Counted from the first letter of the stretch, positions 34,401-42,623 are shown. The stretch is DNA of 64,000 bases from Proteobacteria bacterium SG_bin9 (GCA_002083525.1 LWDM01000026.1:176340-240339), one strand, 5' to 3'. Notes: generated from the sequence alone by a model not told the origin. Made by a program: numbers and translations.

Positions 34401-34892
34401 GATGGTCTGCCCGCTGGCAACATCCACTAACTCGAGTTTCTCCTGCGACATCAAGAGCCGCGTGCCGTCAGGACTCAGCGCCATCAGGCCTGTTGACGAT
34501 AACGTAAGGGCTTTACGAATCTCGCCTGTGTAAAGATCGACGATGTCCACGCCCTCAGCGAACCGTTCGAATGCAGCGAGTCGGCTGCCCTCCGAAATAT
34601 TGAACGACGATCCCTCTTTCGGCGAGGAAATCGTCCGCAGCTGATTCCCTTCGCGATCCCACATCTTGGCGATGCCGGCGTATCTGGTCAGCGCAAAGCG
34701 GCCATCGGGCGAGAATTCGGCATCGTCAACGACGCTGCTGTGACCTGTGTTGATAACGAGGCTGATCGGCAGCTGTTCGGACGCCGGTTGGGCCGTTGCG
34801 GTCAGAGGCGCTGCGCAAAAGCAAAACAGCGCAGCGATGATCTTGAAGAGGGGGAAGAAGTGGCGGGAAAGGTTCAATTGAAACAACTGCAT
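31401..34892 (-). CDS. Predicted exported WD40-repeat caspase-like (peptidase C14) protein
   Basis: 1163 residues from the ATG at 34892. A signal peptide (~1-38, ending ATAQP) is followed by WD40-type repeats to about residue 690 (for example IRIWDVSSGRTLRTLRGH), a linker, and an Ig-like domain (~745-825). The caspase domain (~829-1080) has catalytic His912 in VAGHGK and Cys972 in LFDTCESGS. An EF-hand-like loop lies at ~1037-1048 (D-S-D-G-N-G-K-V-D-L-S-E). The last ~60 residues resemble a bacterial SH3 domain. Both dyad residues are present, so activity is likely. WD40 propellers usually act as a sensor or self-inhibitor. A TTG start four codons upstream is an alternative. Role unknown. Confidence 0.88.
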   Translation of the reverse strand: MQLFQLNLSRHFFPLFKIIAALFCFCAAPLTATAQPASEQLPISLVINTGHSSVVDDAEFSPDGRFALTRYAGIAKMWDREGNQLRTISSPKEGSSFNISEGSRLAAFERFAEGVDIVDLYTGEIRKALTLSSTGLMALSPDGTRLLMSQEKLELVDVASGQTIHTFSIPKKKVFRPVFLPGGREFISLVDDNSIAVWNLETRELVRKTAIRPPGKFDQKFSPRGNFLALTAQYDSKVKTTIIVDTATGAAASAMPHNDSIFAFSPDGTLFASASDKQLKLWSVATGKLLRSIKVDSDARVIALSPDGRDMLICDNEKRVRFYDVASLKEKNTPAPNGGDAFKVTPSPDGKFILSGSGTPGASPGSPVLNKGGNTVRLWDAATGRLVRSFGGHATWLEPIAFSPDSSRVLTANMINIKIWDTTTGKLLRDLNSGHDAEISTIVYAPNGRWFASEGGYDKTLKIWNAETNKARTLTDSENMLDLAISPDSKRLAAAGAGWWIKLVNLDSGGFQRTLTGHADHISSLSFSPNSANLASGSGDKTIRIWDVSSGRTLRTLRGHVGQINSVAYDGTGNLLVSTSADTSIRVWDANTGTMQRTYVGHAGKVNAARFINSGRQIVSAGDDGTLKIWDATRTELLLTMVGFSNDEWVSITPEGFFDASSDKASQLLTMVRGLDRFTVDQFYQALYRPDLVREKLAGDPRGLVREAAARLDLNRVIASGNAPTVSIVSPSDGDRLTSAQANVGVDITATNGGVGRVEWRVNGVTVGVVTPPVAPAAGQPLRLTRQLALDEGTNQIEVVAYNQANFVSSVPARVGVTAPAPAATGVQPRLFVMAVGLNNYADPQFRLQFAVPDAEALANGLRKAASGLFSNVDVTLVRDADATLANLDKVFTALSKKVQPTDTVVFFVAGHGKTVNGRYYFIPHAFKIDGDRTKLEVVEAAVVKQGVAQEQWQTWFANIPARRSILLFDTCESGSLVDKDQVTTKLIERGAASDRLAQATGRTIMTASASDQDAQEGFRGHGLFTYNFLEAIDKGDSDGNGKVDLSELATYVYARVTSLSERLYRKRQVPQVKIASSNYPLANRTALLPADTSETPIPSAPTHTISAASELLIQPALGAARVRQLDARTPVTVISSEAGWTLVAREGRMLGYVAARDLAPLR

Positions 34893-34897
34893 GGAAG

Positions 34898-34916
34898 GTC
34901 TCAAATCAAATGAGAC
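34898..34916 (-). promoter_or_regulatory. Inverted repeat directly upstream of the caspase gene
   Basis: GTCTCA (34898-34903) and TGAGAC (34911-34916) are perfect inverted repeats separated by 7 bases, 6 bases upstream of the start codon. It could be an operator or a hairpin that limits ribosome access. There is no good Shine-Dalgarno sequence. Confidence 0.4.
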
Positions 34917-34944
34917 TTAACTGTCTATCCATGCGGCCGGGCGG

Positions 34945-35394
34945 TCAAGACGCGCCGCGCAACATGAACGGCTTCAGCCGCTCCAGAATATCCGGCGTCA
35001 GCGGCGTGGGCTTGCGGGTCTTTTCGTCGACGAACACGGTGATCGCTTCGGCGGAGGCCGTGCAGACACCGTTCGCGAACACGACCTGATGGAATGCCGT
35101 CGAGGTGCGGCCGATCTTCGAAACGCCGATGCCGAGTTCGAAGCTGCCGGGCCAATGCATTTCGGCGCGGAAGTCGATCGCGAGATGCACCAGCATCCAG
35201 CTGAAGCCCCTCGGCATCAGCCCGCGGTCGCCGCTGCGCAAAAGTGTGACGCGCGTCGTCTCGAAATAGGTCGCATAGACCGCGTTGTTGACGTGCTTGT
35301 TCGGATCGAGGTCGCCGTAACGGACGTTGTCGGTCAGACGATAGGGGTAGTCCTCGAGGCGGAAGGTCTGCTTGGATTTGTCGGGCGCGGGCAC
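34945..35394 (-). CDS. Hotdog-fold acyl-CoA thioesterase (4HBT family)
   Basis: 149 residues, GTG start. The active-site segment YGDLDPNKHVNNAVYATYFE (residues ~26-45), with its Asp and HVNN, is the 4-hydroxybenzoyl-CoA thioesterase/YbgC-type signature. A second conserved part is LVHLAIDFRAEMHWPGSFELGIGVSKIGRTS. It hydrolyses acyl-CoA of unknown chain type in the cytoplasm. The caspase-like gene starts 52 bases after its stop on the same strand, so read-through transcription is possible. It diverges from the ferredoxin reductase gene. Confidence 0.87.
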   Translation of the reverse strand: MPAPDKSKQTFRLEDYPYRLTDNVRYGDLDPNKHVNNAVYATYFETTRVTLLRSGDRGLMPRGFSWMLVHLAIDFRAEMHWPGSFELGIGVSKIGRTSTAFHQVVFANGVCTASAEAITVFVDEKTRKPTPLTPDILERLKPFMLRGAS

Positions 35395-35575
35395 GTGGAT
35401 CTCTCGGGTCTCTCCAGATCACTGCGGCATTGCGGCAAAACTGTCCGCATTTCAAGCGCTTCGAGCGCATTGCCGGGCAGCGATTCCCTCTTTTCCTCCC
35501 CCACTGCCTTGGCTACACAGTTGGACCGTCTTCGGGCGCTGCCGCCCGCTCTCTCCAACCGGCGAAGACACCTTC

Positions 35576-36622
35576 ATGAGCGACACCCTTCCGATGAGCG
35601 AGACCATCAAGACTGACGTGCTGATGATCGGTGCCGGCCCATGCGGCCTGTTCGCCGTTTTCGAACTGGGCCTGCTCGATATGAAGGTCCATCTCGTCGA
35701 CATCCTCGACAAGATCGGCGGCCAGTGCGCCGAGCTTTATCCGGAGAAGCCGATCTACGACATTCCGGCGATCCCGATGGTGACGGGGCAGGGCCTCACC
35801 GACGCGCTGATGGAGCAGATCAAGCCGTTCGGCCCGACCTTCCATCTCAACGAAATGGTGGAGACGATCGAGAAGATCGGCGACCCGCTGTTCCGGGTGA
35901 CGACCGATGCCGGCAAGGTGTTCGAGGCGAAGGTGGTTGTGATCTCGGCGGGCGGCGGCTCGTTCCAGCCGAAGCGTCCGCCGGTGCCGGGCATCGAAGC
36001 CTACGAAGGGACGTCGGTGTTCTACGCCGTGCGCAAGATGGAGCAGTTCCGCGACAAGGATGTGCTGATTGTCGGCGGCGGCGACAGTGCGCTCGACTGG
36101 ACGCTGAATCTCCAGCCGATCGCCAAGCGCATCACGTTGCTGCATCGCCGCGACGACTTCCGCGCCGCGCCGCATTCGGTCGATCAGATGCGCGAACTCG
36201 TGCGCACCGGCCAGATGGATCTCAAGCTCGGTCAGGTCACTGCGCTCGAAGGCGCGAACGGTCAGCTCACCGGTGCGGTGGTGAAGGGCAACGACAACGA
36301 GACGACAACGGTCGCCTGCAACACCATGCTGCCGTTCTTCGGTCTGACGATGAAGCTCGGCCCGGTCGCGAACTGGGGCGTGAAGGTCGAGAACAACCTC
36401 GTGCCGGTCGACACCGAGGCGTTCGAAACCAGCATTCCGGGCATCTTCGCCATCGGCGACATCAACACCTATCCGGGCAAGCTGAAGTTGATTCTCTCCG
36501 GCTTCCACGAGGGCGCGCTGATGTCGCAGAAGGCGCATCGCTACGTCTATCCGGACAAGCGGCTCGTGTTCCAGTACACGACGTCGTCGTCGAGCTTGCA
36601 GAAGAAGCTCGGAGTCAACTGA
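35576..36622 (+). CDS. Ferredoxin--NADP+ reductase, thioredoxin-reductase-like type
   Basis: 348 residues from the ATG at 35576. FAD-binding motif GAGPCGLFAVFELG (residues ~19-32), NADP-binding motif VGGGDSALDW (around residues 163-172), and a C-terminal FAD motif IFAIGDINTYPGKLKL. There is no CxxC redox pair, which separates it from thioredoxin reductase and places it with the YumC/Rhodopseudomonas-type FNRs. It exchanges electrons between NADPH and ferredoxin, possibly the ferredoxin at 30547. The frame extends upstream without family resemblance; this start is standard. Confidence 0.9.
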   Translation: MSDTLPMSETIKTDVLMIGAGPCGLFAVFELGLLDMKVHLVDILDKIGGQCAELYPEKPIYDIPAIPMVTGQGLTDALMEQIKPFGPTFHLNEMVETIEKIGDPLFRVTTDAGKVFEAKVVVISAGGGSFQPKRPPVPGIEAYEGTSVFYAVRKMEQFRDKDVLIVGGGDSALDWTLNLQPIAKRITLLHRRDDFRAAPHSVDQMRELVRTGQMDLKLGQVTALEGANGQLTGAVVKGNDNETTTVACNTMLPFFGLTMKLGPVANWGVKVENNLVPVDTEAFETSIPGIFAIGDINTYPGKLKLILSGFHEGALMSQKAHRYVYPDKRLVFQYTTSSSSLQKKLGVN

Positions 36623-36647
36623 CGCGGTCGCGGGCCGCGGAGGCAAC

Positions 36648-37601
36648 ATGAAGCGGGTGCTCGTCACAGGCGCGACCGGCTTCGTGGGCTCCGCGCTCGC
36701 CGCAAGGCTCTCTCAGGCTGACGGGTTTGCGCCGGTCGCCGTCACGCGGCGGCCGTTTGCGTTTCCGGATGGCGTTGAAGCTGTTCAGGTCCGCGATCTC
36801 TCCGAACTCGGGCCGAAATTGCGTGGGATCGACACGGTCGTTCATTGCGCCGCGCGCGTGCATGTGATGCGCGAGGAGGCGGCCAATCCGCTTGCGGCAT
36901 TCCGCAAAGACAACGTCGAGACGCCGCTGCGGCTCGCGGAAGATGCGGCCCGCGCCGGCGTGCGTCGCTTCGTGTTTCTCAGTTCGGTCAAGGCGAATGG
37001 CGAGGAGACGTTCGACGCGCCGCTTACCGAACTGACGCAGCCTCGGCCTGAGACGCCGTACGGGCAGTCGAAGTTGGAGGCGGAGGACGGGCTGCGCGCG
37101 ATTGCAGGCCGCACGTCACTTGAAATTGTCAGCCTTCGCCCGCCGCTGGTCTATGCCGGACACGCAGGCGGCAACTTCGCGCGGTTGCTGCGCTGGTTGT
37201 GCCGCGGCTTGCCGTTGCCGCTCGGCTCCGTCGACAACAAGCGCAGCTACATTGCGCTCGACAATCTGGTCGATGTGCTCGTTCGCGCGATTGATCATCC
37301 GAAAGCGGCGAACGAGGTCTTCCTCGTTTCCGACGGCGACGACCTGTCGACACCGGAGATGCTGCGCGCGATTGTCGAGGGAATGGACAAGGAAGCGGCG
37401 CTGCTGCCATTTCCGGTGCCGCTGATACGGTTGGCGGCAACGATGCTCGGCCAGCGGGATGCGGCGCGGCAGGTGTGCGGCTCGCTCGCGATCGACAGCC
37501 GGAAGGTGCGCGAGACGCTCTCGTGGCAGCCGCCGCTCGGCGCCCGCGACGCCTTGCGCGCAGCGGGCGCCGCGTTTGCGGCCAGGCAAGTGTCCGGTTA
37601 G
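36648..37601 (+). CDS. NAD-dependent epimerase/dehydratase family protein
   Basis: 317 residues. Extended SDR: GATGFVGSAL at the N-terminus, VHCAARVHVM, FLSSVKANGE with the catalytic Ser, and YGQSKLEAE with the catalytic Tyr-Lys near residue 132. The look is that of UDP-glucose 4-epimerase or sugar-nucleotide reductase relatives adjoining O-antigen genes, but no such genes are beside it here. It follows the ferredoxin reductase by 25 bases. Its stop overlaps that of the convergent SGNH gene by four bases (TTAG). Confidence 0.85.
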   Translation: MKRVLVTGATGFVGSALAARLSQADGFAPVAVTRRPFAFPDGVEAVQVRDLSELGPKLRGIDTVVHCAARVHVMREEAANPLAAFRKDNVETPLRLAEDAARAGVRRFVFLSSVKANGEETFDAPLTELTQPRPETPYGQSKLEAEDGLRAIAGRTSLEIVSLRPPLVYAGHAGGNFARLLRWLCRGLPLPLGSVDNKRSYIALDNLVDVLVRAIDHPKAANEVFLVSDGDDLSTPEMLRAIVEGMDKEAALLPFPVPLIRLAATMLGQRDAARQVCGSLAIDSRKVRETLSWQPPLGARDALRAAGAAFAARQVSG

Positions 37602-39541
37602 CGGCTCGGCGACTGCAGCGGCTGGCGCGCGACATCGCCTTCGTCCGCGAGGCCGAGAATATCGGTCATCGCGGGCAGGGCTGCGTCGGCCATCGCCGCG
37701 TGACCTTCGGCGGTCGGGTGAATGGCGCCGCCGTAGACGGCGGAGAGGATGCCCCACGTCGCATCGTGAATGTCGGAGGGCTGCGCCGACGAGACGCCCT
37801 GCGGATAGGTCATCGCGGTGAAGTAGCTGTCGTTGGCATCGCGGATCCAGCGGGCGCGCGGGGCGTAGGCGCGGAATTCGCTGGCGCCGCGGCCGCACGC
37901 CATCGGCGAGTTCGCGGCCTCGACGAGGTCGGTGGTGAAGCTGTTGCCCTTGGCCGAGAAGCATTCGCGATCGAAGACCGGATCGTTGGCCGCACGCGCG
38001 CAGAAGCCGTGATTGGTGAATTCGGTCTGATGCGTGTCGACGAAGGTCATGCGGTCGCGCGCGGCTTCCTTGCAAAGAACGCCGCCGCCGCAGGTCGCGA
38101 TATCGCGCAGCCGCGGCAGAAATTCGTTCTGCACATAATCGGAGACGGCGCTCAGCCGTTTCGGATCGGCATTGAACGACGGATGCACGTCGAAGCCGCC
38201 AGGGCCGCCGGCGCATGTGGCGCCGCCGGCAAAGGTCGGATTGGCGTAGGTGGTGAAGATCACCCGTGACATGTCGCCGCCGACCAGCGGCTTCAGCGCC
38301 TCGCGCAGGCGGGCGAATCGTTGCGGCAGTTCGCGGGCGAGGGCGCTGCGTGATTCATCGACGGTGCCGAGCACGCCGCTGCGGCGGAACAAAGCGCGCT
38401 CCGTTCCCGCATCGACGATCACGTCGGCGACCAGGCCGGAGAAATTGATGTCGTTGGCGCCGACCGAGAGCAGGATCAAATCGAGCTGACGCCCGGCCTG
38501 CCGGCGCTTCGCCGCCGTTAATGCGTCGCGCAGATCGGCGACCTGGCCGACGACAGAGCCTTCGCAGTTGATCGCGTTGCGGGTGACGAGACATTCGCGG
38601 GCGCGCTGGCCGCCGAGAAGGCCCTCCGTGATGGTTGCGCCGGTGCACGCCAGCGGCAGGAACGTCACTGCGATATGTTTGTGCTGAACGGCGAGCGCGA
38701 TGGCCGCGCGCGCCTGGTAGCTATAGAGCGAACGGTGGCAGGCCTGATTGGTCCACTGGGCGCTGCGGCGTTGCCAGTAGTTCAGAGCATCCGATCCGGT
38801 GTTCTCGCAAGCGCGCGTGCCGTTATAGCCGGCGCGGCTTGGCCGGAAGTACTGATTGGACGGGCCGCCGAGCAAGGATCGGAAGCAGAAGCCTTCGTCG
38901 GCGAGCGCGACCGGGCGATCCGGATTGCCTTCGCCGGATGCGATCGAGTCGCCGAGACCGGCGATGAGCACGTCTCGCACGGCGATTTCGGTGGTGGCAC
39001 GCTGCGGCGCTTCGGCGCTCGACACGTTGACGTCAGCGACTGTCGGCTTGCCGTAGCGGACACGCAGACTGACCGGTTCGCTGCAGTCCGCCGACGATTG
39101 CCGCGGCCCGTCGCCATCGTCGAATGTCCACGCACAGACCGCGCCGACCGGGACCGTGCCGGTGAGCCGGACGGAGACCGGATGATCGACGGGCGTCAGG
39201 TAGCTCTCTTTCGCGCCGTCGCGGGTGCAGGGTTCGCTGACCTTACCGGTCTGGTCGATGCAAAGCCGGCTGAGCGTGTTGCGCGCCCAGCCGCGGCCAT
39301 CGCTTTGAACCGCGAGCGCCTGTTCCGCCGCCAGCACGTTGCCGGTGCGCATCGCATCGACGTGAAGAGTGAAATCGCGCTCTTCGCGGAACATGCGGAA
39401 GCGGTTGCGGACTTCCCAGGAAATTTGCAGCGACGCGCCGTCGGCAGCCGTCTGGGCTCGGGCAGGGGCGTCTGTCCCGGCGGCAAATGCCGCGAGGACG
39501 GTTAGTGAAAACAGGGCACGTTTGGCGAACGAAGGGGTCAT
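37598..39541 (-). CDS. Exported SGNH/GDSL-type esterase with N-terminal extra domain
   Basis: 647 residues from the ATG at 39541, preceded by AAGG. Signal peptide ~1-29 (ending APARAQ). Residues ~35-185 form an additional beta-rich domain with paired Cys. The hydrolase domain starts with LIAGLGDSIASGEGN (nucleophile S199), has the block III VGANDINFSG, and ends with the catalytic HPTAEGH near residue 614. More than a dozen Cys residues suggest disulfides, which fits a periplasmic or secreted esterase/lipase. Substrate unknown; polysaccharide or lipid deacylation are options. It is followed upstream on the same strand by a membrane protein gene, ~68 bases away. Confidence 0.87.
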   Translation of the reverse strand: MTPSFAKRALFSLTVLAAFAAGTDAPARAQTAADGASLQISWEVRNRFRMFREERDFTLHVDAMRTGNVLAAEQALAVQSDGRGWARNTLSRLCIDQTGKVSEPCTRDGAKESYLTPVDHPVSVRLTGTVPVGAVCAWTFDDGDGPRQSSADCSEPVSLRVRYGKPTVADVNVSSAEAPQRATTEIAVRDVLIAGLGDSIASGEGNPDRPVALADEGFCFRSLLGGPSNQYFRPSRAGYNGTRACENTGSDALNYWQRRSAQWTNQACHRSLYSYQARAAIALAVQHKHIAVTFLPLACTGATITEGLLGGQRARECLVTRNAINCEGSVVGQVADLRDALTAAKRRQAGRQLDLILLSVGANDINFSGLVADVIVDAGTERALFRRSGVLGTVDESRSALARELPQRFARLREALKPLVGGDMSRVIFTTYANPTFAGGATCAGGPGGFDVHPSFNADPKRLSAVSDYVQNEFLPRLRDIATCGGGVLCKEAARDRMTFVDTHQTEFTNHGFCARAANDPVFDRECFSAKGNSFTTDLVEAANSPMACGRGASEFRAYAPRARWIRDANDSYFTAMTYPQGVSSAQPSDIHDATWGILSAVYGGAIHPTAEGHAAMADAALPAMTDILGLADEGDVARQPLQSPSR

Positions 39542-39609
39542 GGGACGCCTTTGAGCCATGGTTGGGGCGGAAGTATGAGAGTGCCGCCGCCGCGGCGTTT
39601 CGGCGCGCT

Positions 39610-40662
39610 TCAGGCGTGCGGCGCGCGCGATTTCACCGGCTGTGGCAACGCCGTTCGGGTGTCGATCGAGCCGTTTCGCTTCCGCTCCAGCCAGGGCTGG
39701 ATCACGCTGAGCCAGAGTTCGCGCGAGCCCATGATCGAGATCGAGATCGCGAACGGGATCAGGAAGTAGAGGATGCGGAACACCAGCAGCGAGGCCAGCA
39801 GCTGTTCCTTCGGAATTTCGTCGAGGCCGACCAGCATTGCCGCGTCGAACACGCCCAGGCTGCCCGGCGCGTGGCTGGCGAAGCCCAGCAGCGTCGCCAG
39901 GATGAACACGACCGACATGGACACGAAATCGACCTGCGCGGTGGCCGGCAGCAGGATGTACATGGCGAGCGCGCAGAAGCCGAGGTCGACGGCGCCGATC
40001 AGGATTTGCAGCAGCGTCAGCGGAGCCGACGGCAAGACGACTTTCCAGCCGTTCTGTCCAAGCTCGCGCTGGCCGCGCGACAGCCAGATCAGGTAGATCG
40101 CGATCGCGGCAAGGAAGCCAACGCCGATCAGGCGGTTGACGATGCTCGGCAGCAGGTCGATTTCGGCGGCCGCGTCCGGATGCCAGATCATGCCGATGCC
40201 GAGGACGAAGGTGTTGCCGAGCCAGAAGGTGAGGCCGGAGATGAAGCAGATCTTGGCGACGTCGATCGCCGTCAGCCCGTAGTCGGAATAGATGCGGAAG
40301 CGGATGGCGCCGCCGGTGAAAACCGTGGCGCCGAGATTGTGGCCGATGGTGTAACTGGTGAAGCTCGACAGCGCGGCGATCCGGTAAGGCACATGGCGCT
40401 TCTCGATCGTGCGCAGCGCGAAGAAATCGTAGAACGTCAGCGTCGCAAACGCGCCCATCACGCACAGCGCCGCAAGCGCGACCTGGGTGGGCTTCATCTC
40501 GGTCAGGGCGGTAACGACGATTGCCGCGTCGACGCCTTTCAGCGTGCGCATCAGATGCATGACGGCGAGCGCGATGATCAGCAGGCTCGCGGCAATGCCG
40601 ACACGCTTCCAGCCGATCTTCTCCTGAAAGAAGCGTCCGAAGGCGCTCAGAAACCGACGCAT
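39610..40662 (-). CDS. Lysylphosphatidylglycerol synthase transmembrane-domain family protein (UPF0104-like)
   Basis: 350 residues from the ATG at 40662, which has an excellent GGGAGGAAGT upstream. About eight hydrophobic segments span the protein. Conserved stretches are FTSYTIGHNLGATVFTGGAIRFRIYS and FASHAPGSLGVFDAAML, typical of the flippase-like domain of MprF (COG0392). The cytosolic aminoacyl-transferase domain of MprF is absent, so it may move a lipid or glycolipid instead of synthesising one. Earlier in-frame starts lack a ribosome-binding site. Probably co-transcribed with the downstream SGNH esterase. Confidence 0.85.
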   Translation of the reverse strand: MRRFLSAFGRFFQEKIGWKRVGIAASLLIIALAVMHLMRTLKGVDAAIVVTALTEMKPTQVALAALCVMGAFATLTFYDFFALRTIEKRHVPYRIAALSSFTSYTIGHNLGATVFTGGAIRFRIYSDYGLTAIDVAKICFISGLTFWLGNTFVLGIGMIWHPDAAAEIDLLPSIVNRLIGVGFLAAIAIYLIWLSRGQRELGQNGWKVVLPSAPLTLLQILIGAVDLGFCALAMYILLPATAQVDFVSMSVVFILATLLGFASHAPGSLGVFDAAMLVGLDEIPKEQLLASLLVFRILYFLIPFAISISIMGSRELWLSVIQPWLERKRNGSIDTRTALPQPVKSRAPHA

Positions 40663-41009
40663 ACTTCCTCCCGGCAGGGTGCAAGTTGGTAGAAAGCCGA
40701 TTGGGGAAAGATCATGCAAGCGGCTGGAAAGTCACTCATATCGCAAAATCCATACGGCAAAAATGCGTCATTTGGAAATGCGGACGGCCCTTGACAAACC
40801 CTTCTCGCAACAGGGTTAAACGCGCGCCGTTTGTCACGGCTTCTTCACATACGGACGTCCCGTTCCGCTGTGCGAACGGAAACATAGGATGCGCGGACGA
40901 ATTGGCAACAGGCATCTGAAACGCTGTGGAGCGATGTGACGTGGTCGTTAATCGCGAAACTACCCCGATAAGGGCGTGATTCATCGCTGCACCGGGTTCG
41001 GCGAGCGCT
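40663..41009. other. 347-base gap without a supported gene
   Basis: No gene or clear terminator was found. On the + strand TTGACA (40791-40796) is followed after 18 bases by TTAAAC (40815-40820), a passable sigma-70-like promoter with no forward gene before 41528. A short GCCGT/ACGGC hairpin (about 40827-40841) and a CCGTTC/GAACGG inverted repeat near 40860-40880 lie downstream. The leader of the membrane protein gene occupies the left side. Confidence 0.4.
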
Positions 41010-41438
41010 TCAGGCCTTCCGCAAGGCGAAATGAGCGCCGCAAAACGCCATCAATGCGCCAAGCACGAGTGCGGCCACCCCGGCGAGCACGCCGGCAATG
41101 GTGGGGATCGGACTCGGACCAGCGGCTGCCTGACCGGCTCCGGCGAGCACCAGGACGACAACGCCGATCAGGAATTGCCGCATGCGCTGCGGGATCTGGC
41201 CGGAGATGGCGCTGTCCATCAAGGTTGCGGTGACGTAGCCGGCGACGAAAGCGACGGTCGCGATCAGCCACCACGCGATGGCCGCGCCGGCGGGAATCAT
41301 CTGGCCCGGCCGCCATAGTCCGCCCATGTCGAGGCCGAAGCGCGCGCCAAGCATATGCGTGGCCAGCGCGAGCAGCACACCGGACAGCATCGCGCCAGCG
41401 AGGATTAGACGTCGTGGAAAATAGACGGGCTTGGCCAT
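41010..41438 (-). CDS. Small four-helix membrane protein, uncharacterised
   Basis: 142 residues from the ATG at 41438. Four hydrophobic segments are seen at about residues 10-30, 48-70, 85-105 and 112-136, separated by short loops, with a basic N-terminus (MAKPVYFPRR). No known family motif was recognised. The frame extends much further upstream but the extension is Arg/Ser-rich and reads as non-coding. It diverges from the next membrane protein gene across ~90 bases, suggesting a shared promoter region. Confidence 0.7.
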   Translation of the reverse strand: MAKPVYFPRRLILAGAMLSGVLLALATHMLGARFGLDMGGLWRPGQMIPAGAAIAWWLIATVAFVAGYVTATLMDSAISGQIPQRMRQFLIGVVVLVLAGAGQAAAGPSPIPTIAGVLAGVAALVLGALMAFCGAHFALRKA

Positions 41439-41527
41439 TGGGTTGCCGCGCGTGGTGATGTGGATGCTTGTAGGATAGGGTGACGCGCGGGCGCAAGCCG
41501 CGCGGGAGGCTCCTGCAACATCCGGCG

Positions 41528-42118
41528 ATGTCCTTGTCCAACTTGGTCCCGAACGAGAATCGGCTGAGCTACGCATACAAGGCGTCGCTGATCCTGTCCG
41601 CGCATCAGTTCGAACTCGACGATGCGGGATTGCACTGGCGCATCGGCGGACGATCGGGCGTGTGGCCGCTCGCGTCGATCGTACAGGTGCGATTGTCCTA
41701 TCGGCCGGTGTCGATGCAGGCGCGGCGCTTTCGCGCCGACATCCGCAACGATCTCGGCCAGCAGCTCTCGATCTTCTCGACCTCATGGCAGACCGTGGCG
41801 CTGATGGAGCCGCAGGACACAGGCTACCGCGCGTTCATTCTCGCATTGCACAGCCGGTTGCTTGCGATCGGCAGCAAGGCGGAGTTCGTCGCCGGGCTCA
41901 AGCCATGGCTCTATCGGATAGCGATGACCATCCTGGCGCTGGTCGGACTGACGATTGTGGGACTGTTCGTGCGCGCCTTGTGGACAGGGTTATGGGCGGG
42001 CGCGCTGTTCGTCGTTGCGTTCGCGGCGCTATTCGTCTGGCAAATCGGCGGCTTCATGCGCCGCAATCGCCCGCGCCAGTATTCGCCCGACCATGTGCCG
42101 GATGATCTCGTGCCTTAG
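41528..42118 (+). CDS. Uncharacterised membrane protein
   Basis: 196 residues from the ATG at 41528. A soluble N-terminal region (~1-130) with beta-rich look (HWRIGGRSGVWPLASIVQVRLSYRP) precedes two hydrophobic helices (~133-155 and ~158-178) and a basic C-terminus. The N-terminal part resembles bacterial PH-like domains, but this is only an impression. No ribosome-binding site of note. Its stop overlaps the convergent universal stress protein gene by four bases (TTAG). Function unknown. Confidence 0.72.
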   Translation: MSLSNLVPNENRLSYAYKASLILSAHQFELDDAGLHWRIGGRSGVWPLASIVQVRLSYRPVSMQARRFRADIRNDLGQQLSIFSTSWQTVALMEPQDTGYRAFILALHSRLLAIGSKAEFVAGLKPWLYRIAMTILALVGLTIVGLFVRALWTGLWAGALFVVAFAALFVWQIGGFMRRNRPRQYSPDHVPDDLVP

Positions 42119-42540
42119 TGCCTGACCACGAGCACCGAGCAGGTGGCATAGCGCACGACGTGGCCTGCGTTGGAGCCGAGAAAGTACGTCTTCATCGCCG
42201 GGCGGTGCGAGGTCATCACGATCAGATCGGCGCCGATGTCGGCGGCTTCTTCAAGAATCTCGTGGTAGATGCCGCCCTGGCGCACGACACTCGAGATGCG
42301 TTTCGCCTCGATGCCCGACTCCCGGGCGACGATTGCGAGCGCTTCTTCCGACGACTGGCGCTGCTGGGTGTCGAAATCGGCCGGCACATATTCGGCGAGC
42401 ATCACCGGCGTCATCGGCAGCACGTTCAGAAGTCTCACCATGCCGTCATAGGTCTTTGCCAGTGTTGCTGCCGTATCGATTGCCCCCTTTGCGAGATCAG
42501 TATCGGCAAGATCGATCGGAACCAGAATGGACTTGAACAT
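42115..42540 (-). CDS. Universal stress protein, UspA family
   Basis: 141 residues from the ATG at 42540, preceded by GGGAGG. N-terminal KSILVPIDLADTD and the C-terminal ATP-binding motif G-x2-G-x9-G-(S/T) region (ADLIVMTSHRPAMKTYFLGSNAGHVVRYATCSVLVVRH) are those of Usp proteins. In this copy SHRP...LGSNAGHVV retains the nucleotide-binding Gly pattern. The product likely dimerises and responds to stress or growth arrest. It follows the SixA gene on the same strand after 83 bases. Confidence 0.9.
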   Translation of the reverse strand: MFKSILVPIDLADTDLAKGAIDTAATLAKTYDGMVRLLNVLPMTPVMLAEYVPADFDTQQRQSSEEALAIVARESGIEAKRISSVVRQGGIYHEILEEAADIGADLIVMTSHRPAMKTYFLGSNAGHVVRYATCSVLVVRH

Positions 42541-42623
42541 GGATGCCTCCCGAGCGTGAGCGGGCAATCGAGTCTATCAAGCGTCAAACGTAAGGCACAC
42601 GATACGAAGGTAGAAGAACGCAT

